DNA of 64,000 bases from a bacterium (GTDB taxonomy: Bacteria; Auribacterota; Auribacteria; Auribacterales; Auribacteraceae), in NCBI GenBank assembly GCA_024233545.1, contig JACKPL010000003.1, positions 124,001 through 188,000 of the forward strand, written 5' to 3'. This document shows positions 37,101 through 46,163 of the stretch, piece after piece; within the stretch, counting starts at the first letter, position 1, and each line of letters opens with the position of its first letter. Made by a program: the position numbers and the translations under genes. Under the pieces are notes generated by a model. That model was not told the origin of the DNA and searched no databases. It saw nothing but the letters and a program-made list of their open reading frames with translations.

Positions 37101-39899
37101 AGTAACGGTTATGATCCTGTCTTTGACAATTCACTTACCGATACGGATAATGACGGGTTGACCGATTTTTACGAAATTCAAAATTCTCTGAACCCTCACT
37201 CCGCGGACACAGACAGTGATGGGCTTACCGATTCCGAAGAGCTGAATTACGGTACGAATCCACTCTCGGCGGATACAGATAACGATGGGTTGTCCGATAG
37301 ACAAGAAACAACAGTTGCCGGCGCAGAATTTGTCATCAATCATTTTCTGCCGTATAATCAATCCGATCCGTTTGCTGTGTACAGATCGAATGAATATCTT
37401 ATAGTATGGCAGAGTGAAAATCAAGACGGTGACAGCGGTGGTATATATGGCACACTTTTAACCTCTGATGTGCCCTCTCAGGACATGGAATTGCGCATCA
37501 ATACCGTAACGTCCGGCAATCAGTCAAATCCTGTTGCCGCAACAGACGGCAGTCATTATATGATCGCATGGGAAACTGAAAACGCCGGTACTCGGAGCGT
37601 AGCCGGCAAAGTTGTCAGCAGTGAATTTCAAACGGTGGTAAGCCAGCTGGGCAATGAGCAGTATACCACACTCAACAATTTCCGGAGCGGGCAGATGTAT
37701 TACTGGGGTGGATATGAGGCGCCTAAAGACGGCATGGCAACGGGTATCTGGATGAAATTTGCAAACGGTGCCGGAGCAGTCATCTATCTCGGTTTGTATT
37801 CCGATACCGGCAACGGGTATCCGGCAGAAAAGATTGCGCAAACCGAGCCGGTTACACTTTCTGCACAGTTTACCGGATGGCAGTTTTTTCCGTTCAGTTC
37901 GCCTGTACCGGTATATGCCGGAGAAAAATATTGGTTTGGTTGGGGGCATAGTAATCCGTCGGACGTTTATATTTATTACAAAATCGATTCGAGTAAGCCT
38001 GCGTATCGTAATTATGCTTGGAACCCTGCGGAAGGCTACCCTTCACATGCAGTAGCCGGAATGAATACTCATTCCAGCCGCGCGGCAGTGTATCTTGAAT
38101 ATTCTTTTCAAGGATACGCGTTTAATGAATTGAATGCTTTTTCTTATGATTGCGGTATTCAAGATAACGAACTGAACCCTGCCGCCACATATACAGGGCA
38201 CAATTACATACTTGTTTGGGAAAGAAACGATAGTGTTGCCGGACAAATCGTGGAAAATGATGGGTGCGTAACTGTCGCGCCGGTACAAATTATCGCGAAA
38301 AGTTCCGTATCGGAAGTGAACCCTGCAATAGCATCGAACGGTGTTGACAACCTGCTGGTTTGGAAAACCGATACCGGAATAGCGGGGCAGTTATTCGTGT
38401 TCAATGAACATACAGATGTATTTGAACTAGGCAATACGTTTCATACCGTTATCAATAATTTTCCATCAGGAAGTACGTATTATTGGGGAAATTATCAGGT
38501 AGTATCGGATGGAGTTTCCGATGGAGTATGGATGAAATTCCGCAACGGGGCAGGAGCCGCAATGCAGATTGCGCTCTATGAAGATACCGGTTCGAATTAT
38601 CCCGGACAAAAAATTGCTTTGACTGAGCCGGTGACAGTCCCGAGCCAAGTTGACGGATGGTTCTTTTTTCCATTTGCAAGTTCAGTTAATCTTTCTGCAT
38701 CAAAGAAATACTGGTTTGCATGGAGGCATAACAATAGTGCGGCGGTCTATCCGTATTATCACTTGTCATCCGGATTCACCGCGTATACGGATGGAATATC
38801 GGCCGGCTATCCTGAAACCGCATTGTTTTCAATGGGGACCCATGCCAGCAAGGGCGCGGTCTATTTGGAATATCAAAGCACAGTATTAACGGCGGGTTTC
38901 ATAGAGAATCAAATACTCATTCCAGTAGAAGATGCGGTAAATATTGCGGCGAATCATGACGGCGTTTCTTATATCGTATCTTGGGAAAAAAAAGTAGGAA
39001 CTGCAATGGTACGCTATAGCCGGCGTGTGGATTCTTCAGCAAACTTTATCGGCGCTTATCTTCCTGTTGCGATGTATTCATCGGCATTACTGAATGCTGT
39101 TATATCTGCTTCGAATACAACCAGTTCTCTTATGGTATGGCAGGATAAAATAACGGATGATACATACGATATTATCGGCGCACTTATGCGCTTGGGGTTG
39201 CAAACCAACCCTTTATCTAAAGATACTGATGGAGATGGGTTAGAAGATTATGACGAACTCATTCTTTATTGTGCAAACCCGCTTGATAACGATACCGATA
39301 ATGATGGGATTACCGATAATTGGGAACTCGCTTATGGAACCGGTTTGACCAATCCTGATACGGATAATGATGGGATATCGGATGGTGGTGAATTGAATTG
39401 GGGAACAGTGCTTCTCAATCCTGATACCGACAATGACGGGTTGAAGGACGGCGATGAAATAGCCATAGGAACATCTCCGCTGAATGCCGATACCGACGGC
39501 GACGGTATCCCTGACGGATGGGAAATCGCCCATTTGCTTAACCCATTTTCCGTTGATACTGATAATGATGGGCAGTCAGATGCGTATGAGGTTATTGCCG
39601 GCAGTGACCCGCTTGACAGGTCGTCTCGGTTTTTTGTCGAAGTTCTCCCAACGGGGCTTAAATGGTATTGTTTACCGGGTAAAACATATTCGATTTTTGT
39701 GCGCGAGAATCTATCGGATGCCGAACAGCTCTACGGACAGCCGATTATCGGCAGTGAAGAAGGCTACCATGAGTTTGTCGATACCGGTGTAGACAGCGAT
39801 AATGACGGCGACATCGACGAATCGGATTTTCTGCCCCCAACAGATTCGCGCGTAAAGTCGCGGATGTATTTTTTGCGCATCGTTGACGATATGTTTTAA
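34134..39899 (+). CDS. large exported protein: GH-like barrel, LamG-like, duplicated beta domain, thrombospondin type 3 repeats
   Basis: 1921 residues. The frame can start at TTG 34116, but a GGCGGAG ribosome-binding site lies inside that extension directly before ATG 34134, which also begins the signal peptide (YFISMLTGVALLISGVLYA). Residues ~25-370 form a barrel-like domain with RGLWVWDKSDD, FDALHVDIEPHG and VDFITVMNYE, similar to GH18-like or related glycosidase barrels, where the DIEP acid would be catalytic. Then come an Ig-like segment (CMLISPNGGEILSGEG), a LamG-like domain (ALTVEMWIKPDAG, HHVAFSYNGLDRIVKLFVDG), two blocks of Ca-binding DxDxDG repeats (about twelve) and, between them, two copies of a ~155-residue beta domain. 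The end has an FYR-type module (SRMYFLRI). Likely surface-bound glycan binding or cleavage; no PEP-CTERM or other anchor is visible. Confidence 0.8.
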   Translation: MARYFISMLTGVALLISGVLYANDRGLWVWDKSDDIILNEKDRVEFYSFITAPHGNKNARITTIFISISPDFLISNQPAVQRFIADAHSRGISVQYLLGNNVFAMTDTNPATGMPYNQPLFDILDTSFFPYQIACAPQERFDALHVDIEPHGIGVESGLRKSAQPNEFWDWDNDTEALWSQFIDSLQNIQNAVNAHNMSYADSVQTGADIPFWYDSLPNRNGDPSAGNQDVQNTVDFITVMNYEVRTNVVHQICKDEIDYAKLLGKPDSVIVGFETQEISAKTRTLSNEDYGYLRGYGTIYLQTVSSWIFEGLEGTSSLYGDTETLVGIIEAQYDSPPGNFSSSFRGTAFHYYENIANSENAYRSIGKRQINSAPVCMLISPNGGEILSGEGTVRYRLYDVDNDAVLVRVLIRMVPEQEWQTVSEAVILSSVAVSNTVVFDTMNPLLYSGTSLNPGDAVTTAEIRIEVNELDNNGAIDNDGLSGFDISDFPFTIVPLKHDALAPFDSGVAISAVPAGGYPVHGSLLIAWADGFIDDTASGANTSGIKGYWYSLYPQNQPDRAYFTYGFLGSLPSAVAGLQDVYVWAEDYCGNRSSAVHAQVTVYNDADCDGIADVIDSDIDGDGISNTAELAGNTDVYSPLSFNTAYAVGEWDFRSDDTADIFLENSLAAGSPLRVTHDTTDWNIVPDAEYPSLNNNLWMDSANYVTLDLPDNTVISSGITALTVEMWIKPDAGLRSSSQFHFIPLCFVGDIDNGISLLLQNDARYLSLRFYHSGVSFIGSSGKFLSINVQNEPLFEDLDNDGISDQWHHVAFSYNGLDRIVKLFVDGVLIEKLQGGQVTPSIQSVNQTIRLFDARSSFDSDNYELSGGVVVVENVVINNSAQFESNYWEHIQVPSDLFIDNCKYGGLVNKIKITRAALPIQQTFLLEDSEKDGMPDMWEIENGLNPYFNDADNDADNDGLINAEEYNRHTNVNNPDTDNDGFPDGWEVSNGYDPVFDNSLTDTDNDGLTDFYEIQNSLNPHSADTDSDGLTDSEELNYGTNPLSADTDNDGLSDRQETTVAGAEFVINHFLPYNQSDPFAVYRSNEYLIVWQSENQDGDSGGIYGTLLTSDVPSQDMELRINTVTSGNQSNPVAATDGSHYMIAWETENAGTRSVAGKVVSSEFQTVVSQLGNEQYTTLNNFRSGQMYYWGGYEAPKDGMATGIWMKFANGAGAVIYLGLYSDTGNGYPAEKIAQTEPVTLSAQFTGWQFFPFSSPVPVYAGEKYWFGWGHSNPSDVYIYYKIDSSKPAYRNYAWNPAEGYPSHAVAGMNTHSSRAAVYLEYSFQGYAFNELNAFSYDCGIQDNELNPAATYTGHNYILVWERNDSVAGQIVENDGCVTVAPVQIIAKSSVSEVNPAIASNGVDNLLVWKTDTGIAGQLFVFNEHTDVFELGNTFHTVINNFPSGSTYYWGNYQVVSDGVSDGVWMKFRNGAGAAMQIALYEDTGSNYPGQKIALTEPVTVPSQVDGWFFFPFASSVNLSASKKYWFAWRHNNSAAVYPYYHLSSGFTAYTDGISAGYPETALFSMGTHASKGAVYLEYQSTVLTAGFIENQILIPVEDAVNIAANHDGVSYIVSWEKKVGTAMVRYSRRVDSSANFIGAYLPVAMYSSALLNAVISASNTTSSLMVWQDKITDDTYDIIGALMRLGLQTNPLSKDTDGDGLEDYDELILYCANPLDNDTDNDGITDNWELAYGTGLTNPDTDNDGISDGGELNWGTVLLNPDTDNDGLKDGDEIAIGTSPLNADTDGDGIPDGWEIAHLLNPFSVDTDNDGQSDAYEVIAGSDPLDRSSRFFVEVLPTGLKWYCLPGKTYSIFVRENLSDAEQLYGQPIIGSEEGYHEFVDTGVDSDNDGDIDESDFLPPTDSRVKSRMYFLRIVDDMF
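37647..38109 (+). repeat. internal beta-domain duplication, copy A
   Basis: ~154 residues starting LGNEQYTTLNNF, with YYWGGYEAPKDGMATG, WMKFANGAGA, YSDTGNGYPAEKIAQTEPVT, GEKYWFGWGH and THSSRAAVYLEY. It matches copy B almost line by line and looks like a carbohydrate- or surface-binding beta sandwich. Confidence 0.75.
38427..38880 (+). repeat. internal beta-domain duplication, copy B
   Basis: ~151 residues starting LGNTFHTVINNF, with YYWGNYQVVSDGVSDG, WMKFRNGAGA, YEDTGSNYPGQKIALTEPVT, SKKYWFAWRH and THASKGAVYLEY. Divergence from copy A at the residue level suggests an old duplication. Confidence 0.75.
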
Positions 39900-40004
39900 A
39901 TACCATAGTTCATACAATTGTAACATGTTTGTTTCCAAGCTTTTTGATTCTAATTTGAAATTGTATTCCACGTTATTTCCTTCAGATAAAACACACAAAC
40001 TGTA

Positions 40005-40034
40005 TTGACGATTTATTTCGAGAGTAATTATCAC
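40005..40034 (+). promoter_or_regulatory. possible promoter of the quinone operon
   Basis: TTGACG at 40005-40010 with TATCAC 18 bp downstream, about 105 bp before the first start codon (40139). The -10 is weak. It is the only reasonable candidate in the 239-bp gap before the operon. Confidence 0.35.
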
Positions 40035-40138
40035 TATTACATTTTACATATATTTTACATTATTTTCGTTGGAACTTCATTGCAGGGTGGTACAAAATAG
40101 ACGTTTCGGGTTTGTCTCAAATTAGATTGGAGCTTTAT

Positions 40139-41143
40139 GTGGTTAATATCGATTACAAAGAGTCTATTTTATCCCTTCATAGCCATAAGCATTACGGTAG
40201 CGAGTATTGGCAATCTTTTTTTCAGATACATAATATAACGGTAAAAGATGTCATTGAAAACCCTCTGAGCATACCGCCGATGGATAGCAATGCATTGAGG
40301 ACATTGCCGTTGACGTCTTTTATCCCCAAAAAAATTCTTTCAGAACCCTGTTATTTAATAATGGGCGAAACATCAGGGTTTTCCGGTAAACCGATAACCA
40401 CTGTTTTTACAGAAAAAGAGTTTCATGCGGGGTTCATACAGCCGTTTCTTGATGCGGCAGAAAAGAATTTTTTTCCTGTATCGGGGAATTGGCTTTGGGC
40501 TGGGCCGTCAGGGCCGCATATCATCGGCAAAGCGGTGCGCGAAATCGTGCGGTGTGCAAAGGGGATCGATCCCTTCTCAATCGATTTTGATCCGCGCTGG
40601 TTTCGAAAAATGCCGGATGGGTCGTTGTCGCAGAAGCGGTATTTTAATCATATCAAAGAACAGTTGTTCGCTATTCTCAATTACCAGCATATCGATGTGA
40701 TTTTTTCGACGCCGCCCGTAGTGCATATGCTTGCGGAAGAGCTTCCTGAAGAGAAACGCCATGCGATTCGCGGAGTTCATTACGGCGGTGTTGCAATGTC
40801 ATATGCAGACTATCGGTTGTTCCATAATGCGTTTCCGAATGCTGTTCATTTATCAGGGTATGGAAATAGTTTGTTCGGTGTTTTCATTGAAGATTCATTC
40901 GATGAGTCCGGTATTGCGTATTGTACTGATTCAGAACGAGTTGAGGTTCAGGTTGTCCATCAGGAAGGTTCTCAGCTCGAACAATGCGCCATCGGAGAAC
41001 AAGGGCGCGTGATGATGTCACGGTTTGACGAATCGTTTCTTATTCTCAATATGCTTGAGCGCGATACTGCGGTAAAAACGGGCAACGGCATCAAAAACCC
41101 AACTCCCTTGAGCAAATTCAAACCAGTAAAGGTATTGTACTAA
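40139..41143 (+). CDS. adenylate-forming (ANL) enzyme lacking its C-terminal lobe
   Basis: 334 residues from GTG 40139, which has GGAG six bases upstream; the TTG at 40112 would add only nine residues. GETSGFSGKPITTVFT is the A3 phosphate-binding loop of the acyl-CoA synthetase/phenylacetate-CoA ligase superfamily, HLSGYGNSLFGV corresponds to the A5 motif, and GEQGRVMMSRFDESF with LERDTAV to the A7/A8 region. The family normally has 430-550 residues with a mobile C-terminal lobe carrying the catalytic Lys; here the chain ends ~30 residues after A8, so that lobe is missing. It may still form an acyl adenylate, or depend on a partner. As the first gene of the operon, its stop overlaps the next ATG (TAATG), implying a carboxylic acid intermediate in quinone-related chemistry. 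Confidence 0.75.
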   Translation: MVNIDYKESILSLHSHKHYGSEYWQSFFQIHNITVKDVIENPLSIPPMDSNALRTLPLTSFIPKKILSEPCYLIMGETSGFSGKPITTVFTEKEFHAGFIQPFLDAAEKNFFPVSGNWLWAGPSGPHIIGKAVREIVRCAKGIDPFSIDFDPRWFRKMPDGSLSQKRYFNHIKEQLFAILNYQHIDVIFSTPPVVHMLAEELPEEKRHAIRGVHYGGVAMSYADYRLFHNAFPNAVHLSGYGNSLFGVFIEDSFDESGIAYCTDSERVEVQVVHQEGSQLEQCAIGEQGRVMMSRFDESFLILNMLERDTAVKTGNGIKNPTPLSKFKPVKVLY

Positions 41144-43125
41144 TGAAACCATATAGACACAAACCGGAGCTTCTGGCGCCGGCTGGAAAAAAAGACGTTT
41201 TTTACGCGGTTATCGAGGCGGGTGCGGATGCGGTGTACTTGTCGGGAAAAAAATTTAATATGCGGCGCCACCGCAAGGATTTCCATTTTACCGACGAACA
41301 ATTGGCAGAATGCTGTAATTATGCGCATGAGAAGGGAAAAAGAATCTACGTTGTTATAAACAGTTTGCTTGGCGACGGCGAAATGAACGATTTATATGAA
41401 TTTCTTGCCTATCTTGAAATGATTAAAGTTGATGCCCTTATTATTCAGGATTTAGCCGTTGCACAAGTATGCCGAGAAAAGGCTGTTGCGATTGAACTGC
41501 ATTCCAGTACCATGATGAATGTCAACAGTATTGAATCAGCGCTATTCCTTAAAAAACATGGGTTTACTCGCGTAGTAACTTCACGCGATATAACTATTGA
41601 TGAAGTGCGGAGAATCAAAGAAGGCGCAGGGATTGAGGTTGAATATTTTGTTCACGGCGATATGTGTTCGGTTCAGTCGGGGCAGTGCCATGCAAGCGGG
41701 TTGATGTTCGGCAAAAGCGCAAATCGCGGGCAGTGCTTGAAAATGTGTCGCTGGTCATATGATTTAGTGTCGCAAGGAACGGGCGATGTAATCAAACATG
41801 ATGCGTATCTGTTGGCGGCAAAGGATATGACGATTATTCAGCATATACCTCAGTTTATCCAAGCGGGCATCGATTCGTTTAAAATTGAAGGGCGCATGAA
41901 ATCTGCCGATGTGCTTGTCCCTATCGTGCAAGCGTATCGCGCTGAAATTGATGCATATCTCAATAATCCGATTGGGCATACACGCAGTTTCTATGCTACT
42001 AAAAAGATTTTCGATAACCGAATACGAAATGTAAGTACCGGATTTTCTTTCGGCGCACCGGATAATGATTTTATCGACACAGCCGGCGACAGAGAACCGC
42101 TTTTCCTTTCCTATTCAGGCGGCGTAAAAGAAATAGACGATTATTCTGCCGATGCATTTGGCAATGGCGGCAATGAATACGGAATACCGTTGCCGGAACT
42201 TACTTGTATCGCCGGAACCTTTGATTCTGCATGCGCGGCGGTAAAAAACGGCGCTGATAACGTGATTCTTTCTTGGGAAGGAGATTTGCGCATTAGTTCC
42301 GGATGGCAGAAAGATCAGATTTTTGCACTTATCAAATTGTGCAGGGATGAAGGGAAAAAACTGCTGTTGTCGACACCGAAAATTCTTACCGAGCGAGAAC
42401 TTTGCGAGCTGTACCAAACAGTCGATATGTACGATGAAATTACTACGTATGCGATTACAGCATTTTCACCGATTGAGTTTCTCAAAAACAGAGGGAAAAA
42501 ACTGTGGGCAGGCCTTTCCTGCAATATTCTTAACAGTAAGTCTGCCCGGTTTTACTATGATGCAGGCATAGAACGCATCATGCCTTCGCAAGAGGCTTCG
42601 TTTGAAACAGTGCATGGGTTAATTCATGATAACCCGAACGTTTCTTTCGATGTGCTTGTGCACGGTACTTTAACTTCAATGATTATTGAACATTGCCTTG
42701 TGGCAATGAATATCCTTAATATCAGCAAACGGGAGTTCTGTAAAATGCCGTGCCATTACGACGAATATTTTCTCATAGACCGCGCAGGGAACAAACGAAT
42801 CATAAAAACAGACCGGTATTGCAGAAATCATATTATTCTCGAAAAAGAATTGACCGTCCTGCCTTCCTTAAGATCGTTTATGTCGCTCGGCGCTAAAAGT
42901 TTTCGTATCGATGCACGGACGTATTCTCCGGAGAAAACTGCCTTTTTGGTTGCCTTGTTCAAAAGCGCACTCGAAGACGGTGCACAGATGCTTGGTAAAA
43001 AATGCGATGCTCTCCGAGCGTTTTATGATGGGCAAAACCTTACCTATGGCGCATATCTAAAAGGGATTGTAACCGACGGGTCAAAATCGTTATTTGAACT
43101 GAAAAAGGAAGAAGCTCATGCATAA
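41143..43125 (+). CDS. U32 family protein, UbiU-UbiV-like fusion
   Basis: 660 residues, twice the length of a single U32 unit. The first half has PELLAPAGKKDVFYAVIEAG, GADAVYLSG and HGDMCSVQSGQCHASG followed by NRGQCLKMCRWSYDL, the Cys cluster of U32 proteins. The second half begins again with LTCIAGTFDSACAAVKNGAD and has its own cysteines (EHC, EFCKMPC, RYCRNH), consistent with a second iron-sulphur site. In E. coli the U32 pair UbiU and UbiV bind 4Fe-4S clusters and hydroxylate the ubiquinone ring without oxygen; this gene resembles both halves joined. The neighbouring SCP2 gene resembles their partner UbiT. Function here is an inference from that set plus the menaquinone genes around it; other U32 proteins are RNA-hydroxylation enzymes or collagenase-like, so a different substrate is possible. 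Confidence 0.75.
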   Translation: MKPYRHKPELLAPAGKKDVFYAVIEAGADAVYLSGKKFNMRRHRKDFHFTDEQLAECCNYAHEKGKRIYVVINSLLGDGEMNDLYEFLAYLEMIKVDALIIQDLAVAQVCREKAVAIELHSSTMMNVNSIESALFLKKHGFTRVVTSRDITIDEVRRIKEGAGIEVEYFVHGDMCSVQSGQCHASGLMFGKSANRGQCLKMCRWSYDLVSQGTGDVIKHDAYLLAAKDMTIIQHIPQFIQAGIDSFKIEGRMKSADVLVPIVQAYRAEIDAYLNNPIGHTRSFYATKKIFDNRIRNVSTGFSFGAPDNDFIDTAGDREPLFLSYSGGVKEIDDYSADAFGNGGNEYGIPLPELTCIAGTFDSACAAVKNGADNVILSWEGDLRISSGWQKDQIFALIKLCRDEGKKLLLSTPKILTERELCELYQTVDMYDEITTYAITAFSPIEFLKNRGKKLWAGLSCNILNSKSARFYYDAGIERIMPSQEASFETVHGLIHDNPNVSFDVLVHGTLTSMIIEHCLVAMNILNISKREFCKMPCHYDEYFLIDRAGNKRIIKTDRYCRNHIILEKELTVLPSLRSFMSLGAKSFRIDARTYSPEKTAFLVALFKSALEDGAQMLGKKCDALRAFYDGQNLTYGAYLKGIVTDGSKSLFELKKEEAHA

Positions 43126-44401
43126 GGATTCCAATCGGATAATCGAATTGAAAAAACAGTACATTATGCCGTGCCTCTATCATTTTTACCAACGCCCTCC
43201 GGTGATGGTAAAGGGAGACATGCAGTACCTGTATGATGCCGATGGAAAACAGTATACCGATTTTTATGCCGGCGTTTCGGTTATGAATTGCGGGCATAAC
43301 AATCCCGCTATCATCGAACCGGTTATTCAGCAAATACGAACCTTACAGCATACTACAACCATTTATCTTACCGAACCGATCGCAGAGCTTGCGGAGCGTG
43401 TTGTTGCGTTTATGGATTCATCGCTTAAAAAAGTATTTTTTGTCAATAGCGGCACAGAAGCGAACGAAGGCGCATTACTGCTCAGCAAACTGTATACCGG
43501 AAAAAACGGTTTTATTGCGTTTGAAGGCGGTTTGCACGGCAGGACATCGTTAACAATGAACCTAACCGGCATCGATATGTGGCGCACAGACCCTGAAATA
43601 CGCCCCAACATTTTTTTCGCGCCGCATCCGGGTCGGTTTATTCGCGAGATGAACAATGAAAAACGGATATGCGCTTCGCTAAATGCCATCGAGAAGATTC
43701 TCGTTCAGCATAATACTATTGCCGCATGTATCATTGAACCGATTCAAGGGAATGGCGGGATTATTGAAGCGCCCGACACATTTTTCGTTCGGCTCAAAGA
43801 ATTGCTTGCGCGCTACGGAGTTCTTCTCATTTTTGATGAGGTGCAAACCGGTTTCGGCAGGACTGGGGAACCATTTTACTTTAAACATACCGGCATTGCC
43901 CCCGACATTCTTACATGCGCCAAAGCGCTTGGAAACGGATTTCCCATAGGAATGTTTGCCGCTTCCGATGAAATTGCCGCTTGTTATACGCGGCCGGGGG
44001 CATCGACAACGGGCGGAAACCCAGTGTCTGCGGCGGCGGCATTAGCTGTTTTGTCGTATATTGAAAAAAATTCTTTGTGCGGCAAAGCGCGGCAATTGGG
44101 AGAATACCTCAAATCTCAGCTAAAAAAACTGCAGGAACAATATCCCGTCATTTCAGAAGTGCGCGGCAAAGGATTGATGATCGGCGCCGAGTTGAGCAGT
44201 GAAAATGTGCCGCTTACGAAAGAAACGGACAGCGTGTTGGAAGGATTGAAAGATAACGGCTATTTAATAGGGAAAACCGGTATTAACCGAAATGTGCTTA
44301 CTTTTCAGCCGCCGCTTATTATATCGAAAGATGACATTGATGGGCTTATCACGGCGCTCGAACGCCAGTTGGCAGGATTATGTATACCATCGGCATTATA
44401 A
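43118..44401 (+). CDS. class III PLP-dependent aminotransferase
   Basis: 427 residues with the full fold type I set: DFYAGVSVMNCGHNNP near the N-terminus, FFVNSGTEANEGALLLSKL (phosphate-binding loop), FEGGLHGRT, FDEVQTGFGRTG with the Asp that pairs the PLP pyridine nitrogen, and TCAKALGNGFPIGMF with the Schiff-base Lys. Length and motifs fit the alanine-glyoxylate / acetylornithine / 4-aminobutyrate group. It overlaps the U32 gene by eight bases and mqnA by 22, so it is translationally coupled inside the quinone operon, suggesting that it aminates or deaminates a precursor of the same pathway; the substrate cannot be read from the sequence. Confidence 0.85.
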   Translation: MHKDSNRIIELKKQYIMPCLYHFYQRPPVMVKGDMQYLYDADGKQYTDFYAGVSVMNCGHNNPAIIEPVIQQIRTLQHTTTIYLTEPIAELAERVVAFMDSSLKKVFFVNSGTEANEGALLLSKLYTGKNGFIAFEGGLHGRTSLTMNLTGIDMWRTDPEIRPNIFFAPHPGRFIREMNNEKRICASLNAIEKILVQHNTIAACIIEPIQGNGGIIEAPDTFFVRLKELLARYGVLLIFDEVQTGFGRTGEPFYFKHTGIAPDILTCAKALGNGFPIGMFAASDEIAACYTRPGASTTGGNPVSAAAALAVLSYIEKNSLCGKARQLGEYLKSQLKKLQEQYPVISEVRGKGLMIGAELSSENVPLTKETDSVLEGLKDNGYLIGKTGINRNVLTFQPPLIISKDDIDGLITALERQLAGLCIPSAL

Positions 44402-45102
44402 ATTATATCAACTCTATTCCGTTAAGCTATGGGCTTGAAACGCATTTTACGATCGTCAAAGATACGCCGCGCCGATTGGCGCAACGGTTCAAACATGGAG
44501 AACTCGACGGCGCGTTTATTCCGTCAGTTGACTATCTGTGCCATAAGGACACGTATTTTCGTGTGGAAGGCGTATCTATTTCTTCATTCGGTTCTGTCGG
44601 GTCGGTATTCCTGATTAAAAAACGCGGTGCAGTCATTAAGGCAGTTTTGGAAAGCAGTGAGTCGATTACGTCAAATTTTATAGCACGAGTCATCATTGAA
44701 AAAAAATATGGGGCTATACCATTGATGTTTAAGGAACATGAATGCTGTCAAACTGATGCACGGATTATTATCGGTGATACTGCGTTGAAAAACTGCGTGT
44801 ATAGTGCTGATGAAGAAATAATGGATTTAGGGGAAGAGTGGTATGCTCTTACCGGTTTGCCTTTGATTTATGCTGTAAGTGTTGCGCGCGATCCGCAGAG
44901 TGCTCATCGTATGAGCGGTGTGTTCATACAAAACCTGCACCGAAACCTTTCATCCTTAGATGCAGTTCTCACAGCCTGTAAAATGTCCGAATATGGCGAT
45001 TATCTGAGAAAAATCAATTACGGGTGGTCGGAGCTTCACGACATATCGTTATCAACTCTCGAAATGTTCTACCGGCAGGATAATCTATGCACCGCAAAGT
45101 AA
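44380..45102 (+). CDS. mqnA: chorismate dehydratase MqnA
   Basis: 240 residues. IGIINYINSIPLSYGL, LAQRFKHGELDGAFIPSVDY, FGSVGSVFLIKK, IIIGDTALKN and MDLGEEWYALTGLPLIYAV are the diagnostic segments of MqnA, a periplasmic-binding-protein-like enzyme that removes water from chorismate to give 3-enolpyruvyl-benzoate, the first step of the futalosine route to menaquinone. It overlaps the aminotransferase by 22 bases and the next gene by 16. mqnE, mqnC and mqnD follow in the same operon, which makes the assignment firm. Confidence 0.9.
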   Translation: MYTIGIINYINSIPLSYGLETHFTIVKDTPRRLAQRFKHGELDGAFIPSVDYLCHKDTYFRVEGVSISSFGSVGSVFLIKKRGAVIKAVLESSESITSNFIARVIIEKKYGAIPLMFKEHECCQTDARIIIGDTALKNCVYSADEEIMDLGEEWYALTGLPLIYAVSVARDPQSAHRMSGVFIQNLHRNLSSLDAVLTACKMSEYGDYLRKINYGWSELHDISLSTLEMFYRQDNLCTAK

Positions 45103-46163
45103 TCATTACAGGAGTGACAGGATTGGTCGGCGGATATTTCTTGAGCAGAATAGTAAAGCGCTCAGGCATCGATATTGCCGTCATTATCAGGCCAAAAGGA
45201 CGTGAGTCGGCACGGCAAAGGCTGAGAACAGTCCTTGATTATTTTAATATGGCTGAATACTGTGATTCAATCGCAGTTTATGAAGGCGATATAACCGCAC
45301 GCAATTTCGGGCTTAATCAATTGGAATACAACAGGCTCTGCTACGGTGTTACCGATATTTTTCATTCAGCGGCTTTATTGGGATTTGACCCGCGCAAGAA
45401 AATCGATGTGTATTCTGCCAATGTTGCCGGCACGATCAATGTGCTCAATGCGGCGGCAAACGATACACGTTTTTTTTATGTCAGCACAGCATATGTTGCT
45501 GGCAAATCAACCGGCATTTTTAAAGAATCGCATATCGAACGAGGTCAAAGCTTTAATAACGACTATGAACGCTCAAAATATCTGACCGAAAAACTCCTCA
45601 GAGATTTTTTTGCAGACGACCCCCATAAACTTACTATACTTCGCCCTTCTATCATTACCGGCGAATATCCGTGCGGAAGAACATTTCAATATACAGGGTT
45701 GTATACCATTTTGCGCAGTTTTCATGCGGCTGTTACAGTGCTCGGCGAACAGATACTCTATGTGCCGTATAATGGTGCGTGCACAAAAAATTATATTCCC
45801 GTTAATTACCTTGCCGACATGATTCAGGAAATTTTCGTCCGGCCTGATGCATGGGGAAAAACATATAATCTCGTTAATGATAAACCGTTATCGAACAGCA
45901 AATTATCTGCAATGTTGCATGATGTGATGGGAGTCACGATTGTTAACGATCTGCCCTCAAAAAAGGGCGGCGCCAGCAACGAACTAGTGCAGGCGCTAAA
46001 TGCGTATTTGCCTTATTTGCAGGATGAACCTGCGTTTGCCTGCGATAACCGCAATATGCTGGTGTCAAGTAAGCGCGATATGGCTTTTACGAAAACATAC
46101 TTAGAAAATATGCTGGCATTTTGTATTGAATCAAGCTGGGGGAAAAAATATGCAGTTTGTTGA
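45087..46163 (+). CDS. NAD(P)-dependent thioester-reductase-like / epimerase SDR
   Basis: 358 residues. VIITGVTGLVGGYFLSRIVK is the nucleotide-binding motif, VAVYEGDITARNFGL-type residues and DIFHSAALLGFD match the NAD_binding_4 (thioester reductase, male-sterility) family, and FFYVSTAYVAGKS with YERSKYLTEKLLRDF gives the catalytic Thr/Ser and YxxxK. ILRPSIITGEYPCG is typical of the same group. Such domains reduce acyl thioesters to aldehydes or act on 3-hydroxysteroid-like substrates. With an adenylate-forming enzyme in the same operon, reduction of an activated acid is one possible link. Genes on both sides overlap it. Confidence 0.75.
   Translation: MHRKVIITGVTGLVGGYFLSRIVKRSGIDIAVIIRPKGRESARQRLRTVLDYFNMAEYCDSIAVYEGDITARNFGLNQLEYNRLCYGVTDIFHSAALLGFDPRKKIDVYSANVAGTINVLNAAANDTRFFYVSTAYVAGKSTGIFKESHIERGQSFNNDYERSKYLTEKLLRDFFADDPHKLTILRPSIITGEYPCGRTFQYTGLYTILRSFHAAVTVLGEQILYVPYNGACTKNYIPVNYLADMIQEIFVRPDAWGKTYNLVNDKPLSNSKLSAMLHDVMGVTIVNDLPSKKGGASNELVQALNAYLPYLQDEPAFACDNRNMLVSSKRDMAFTKTYLENMLAFCIESSWGKKYAVC

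Noticed and set aside
36950..39610. Tandem DNA repeats encoding DTDNDG motifs as a CRISPR or satellite array
   Set aside because: The units vary in length and third-codon bases and stay in frame; they are calcium-binding protein repeats.
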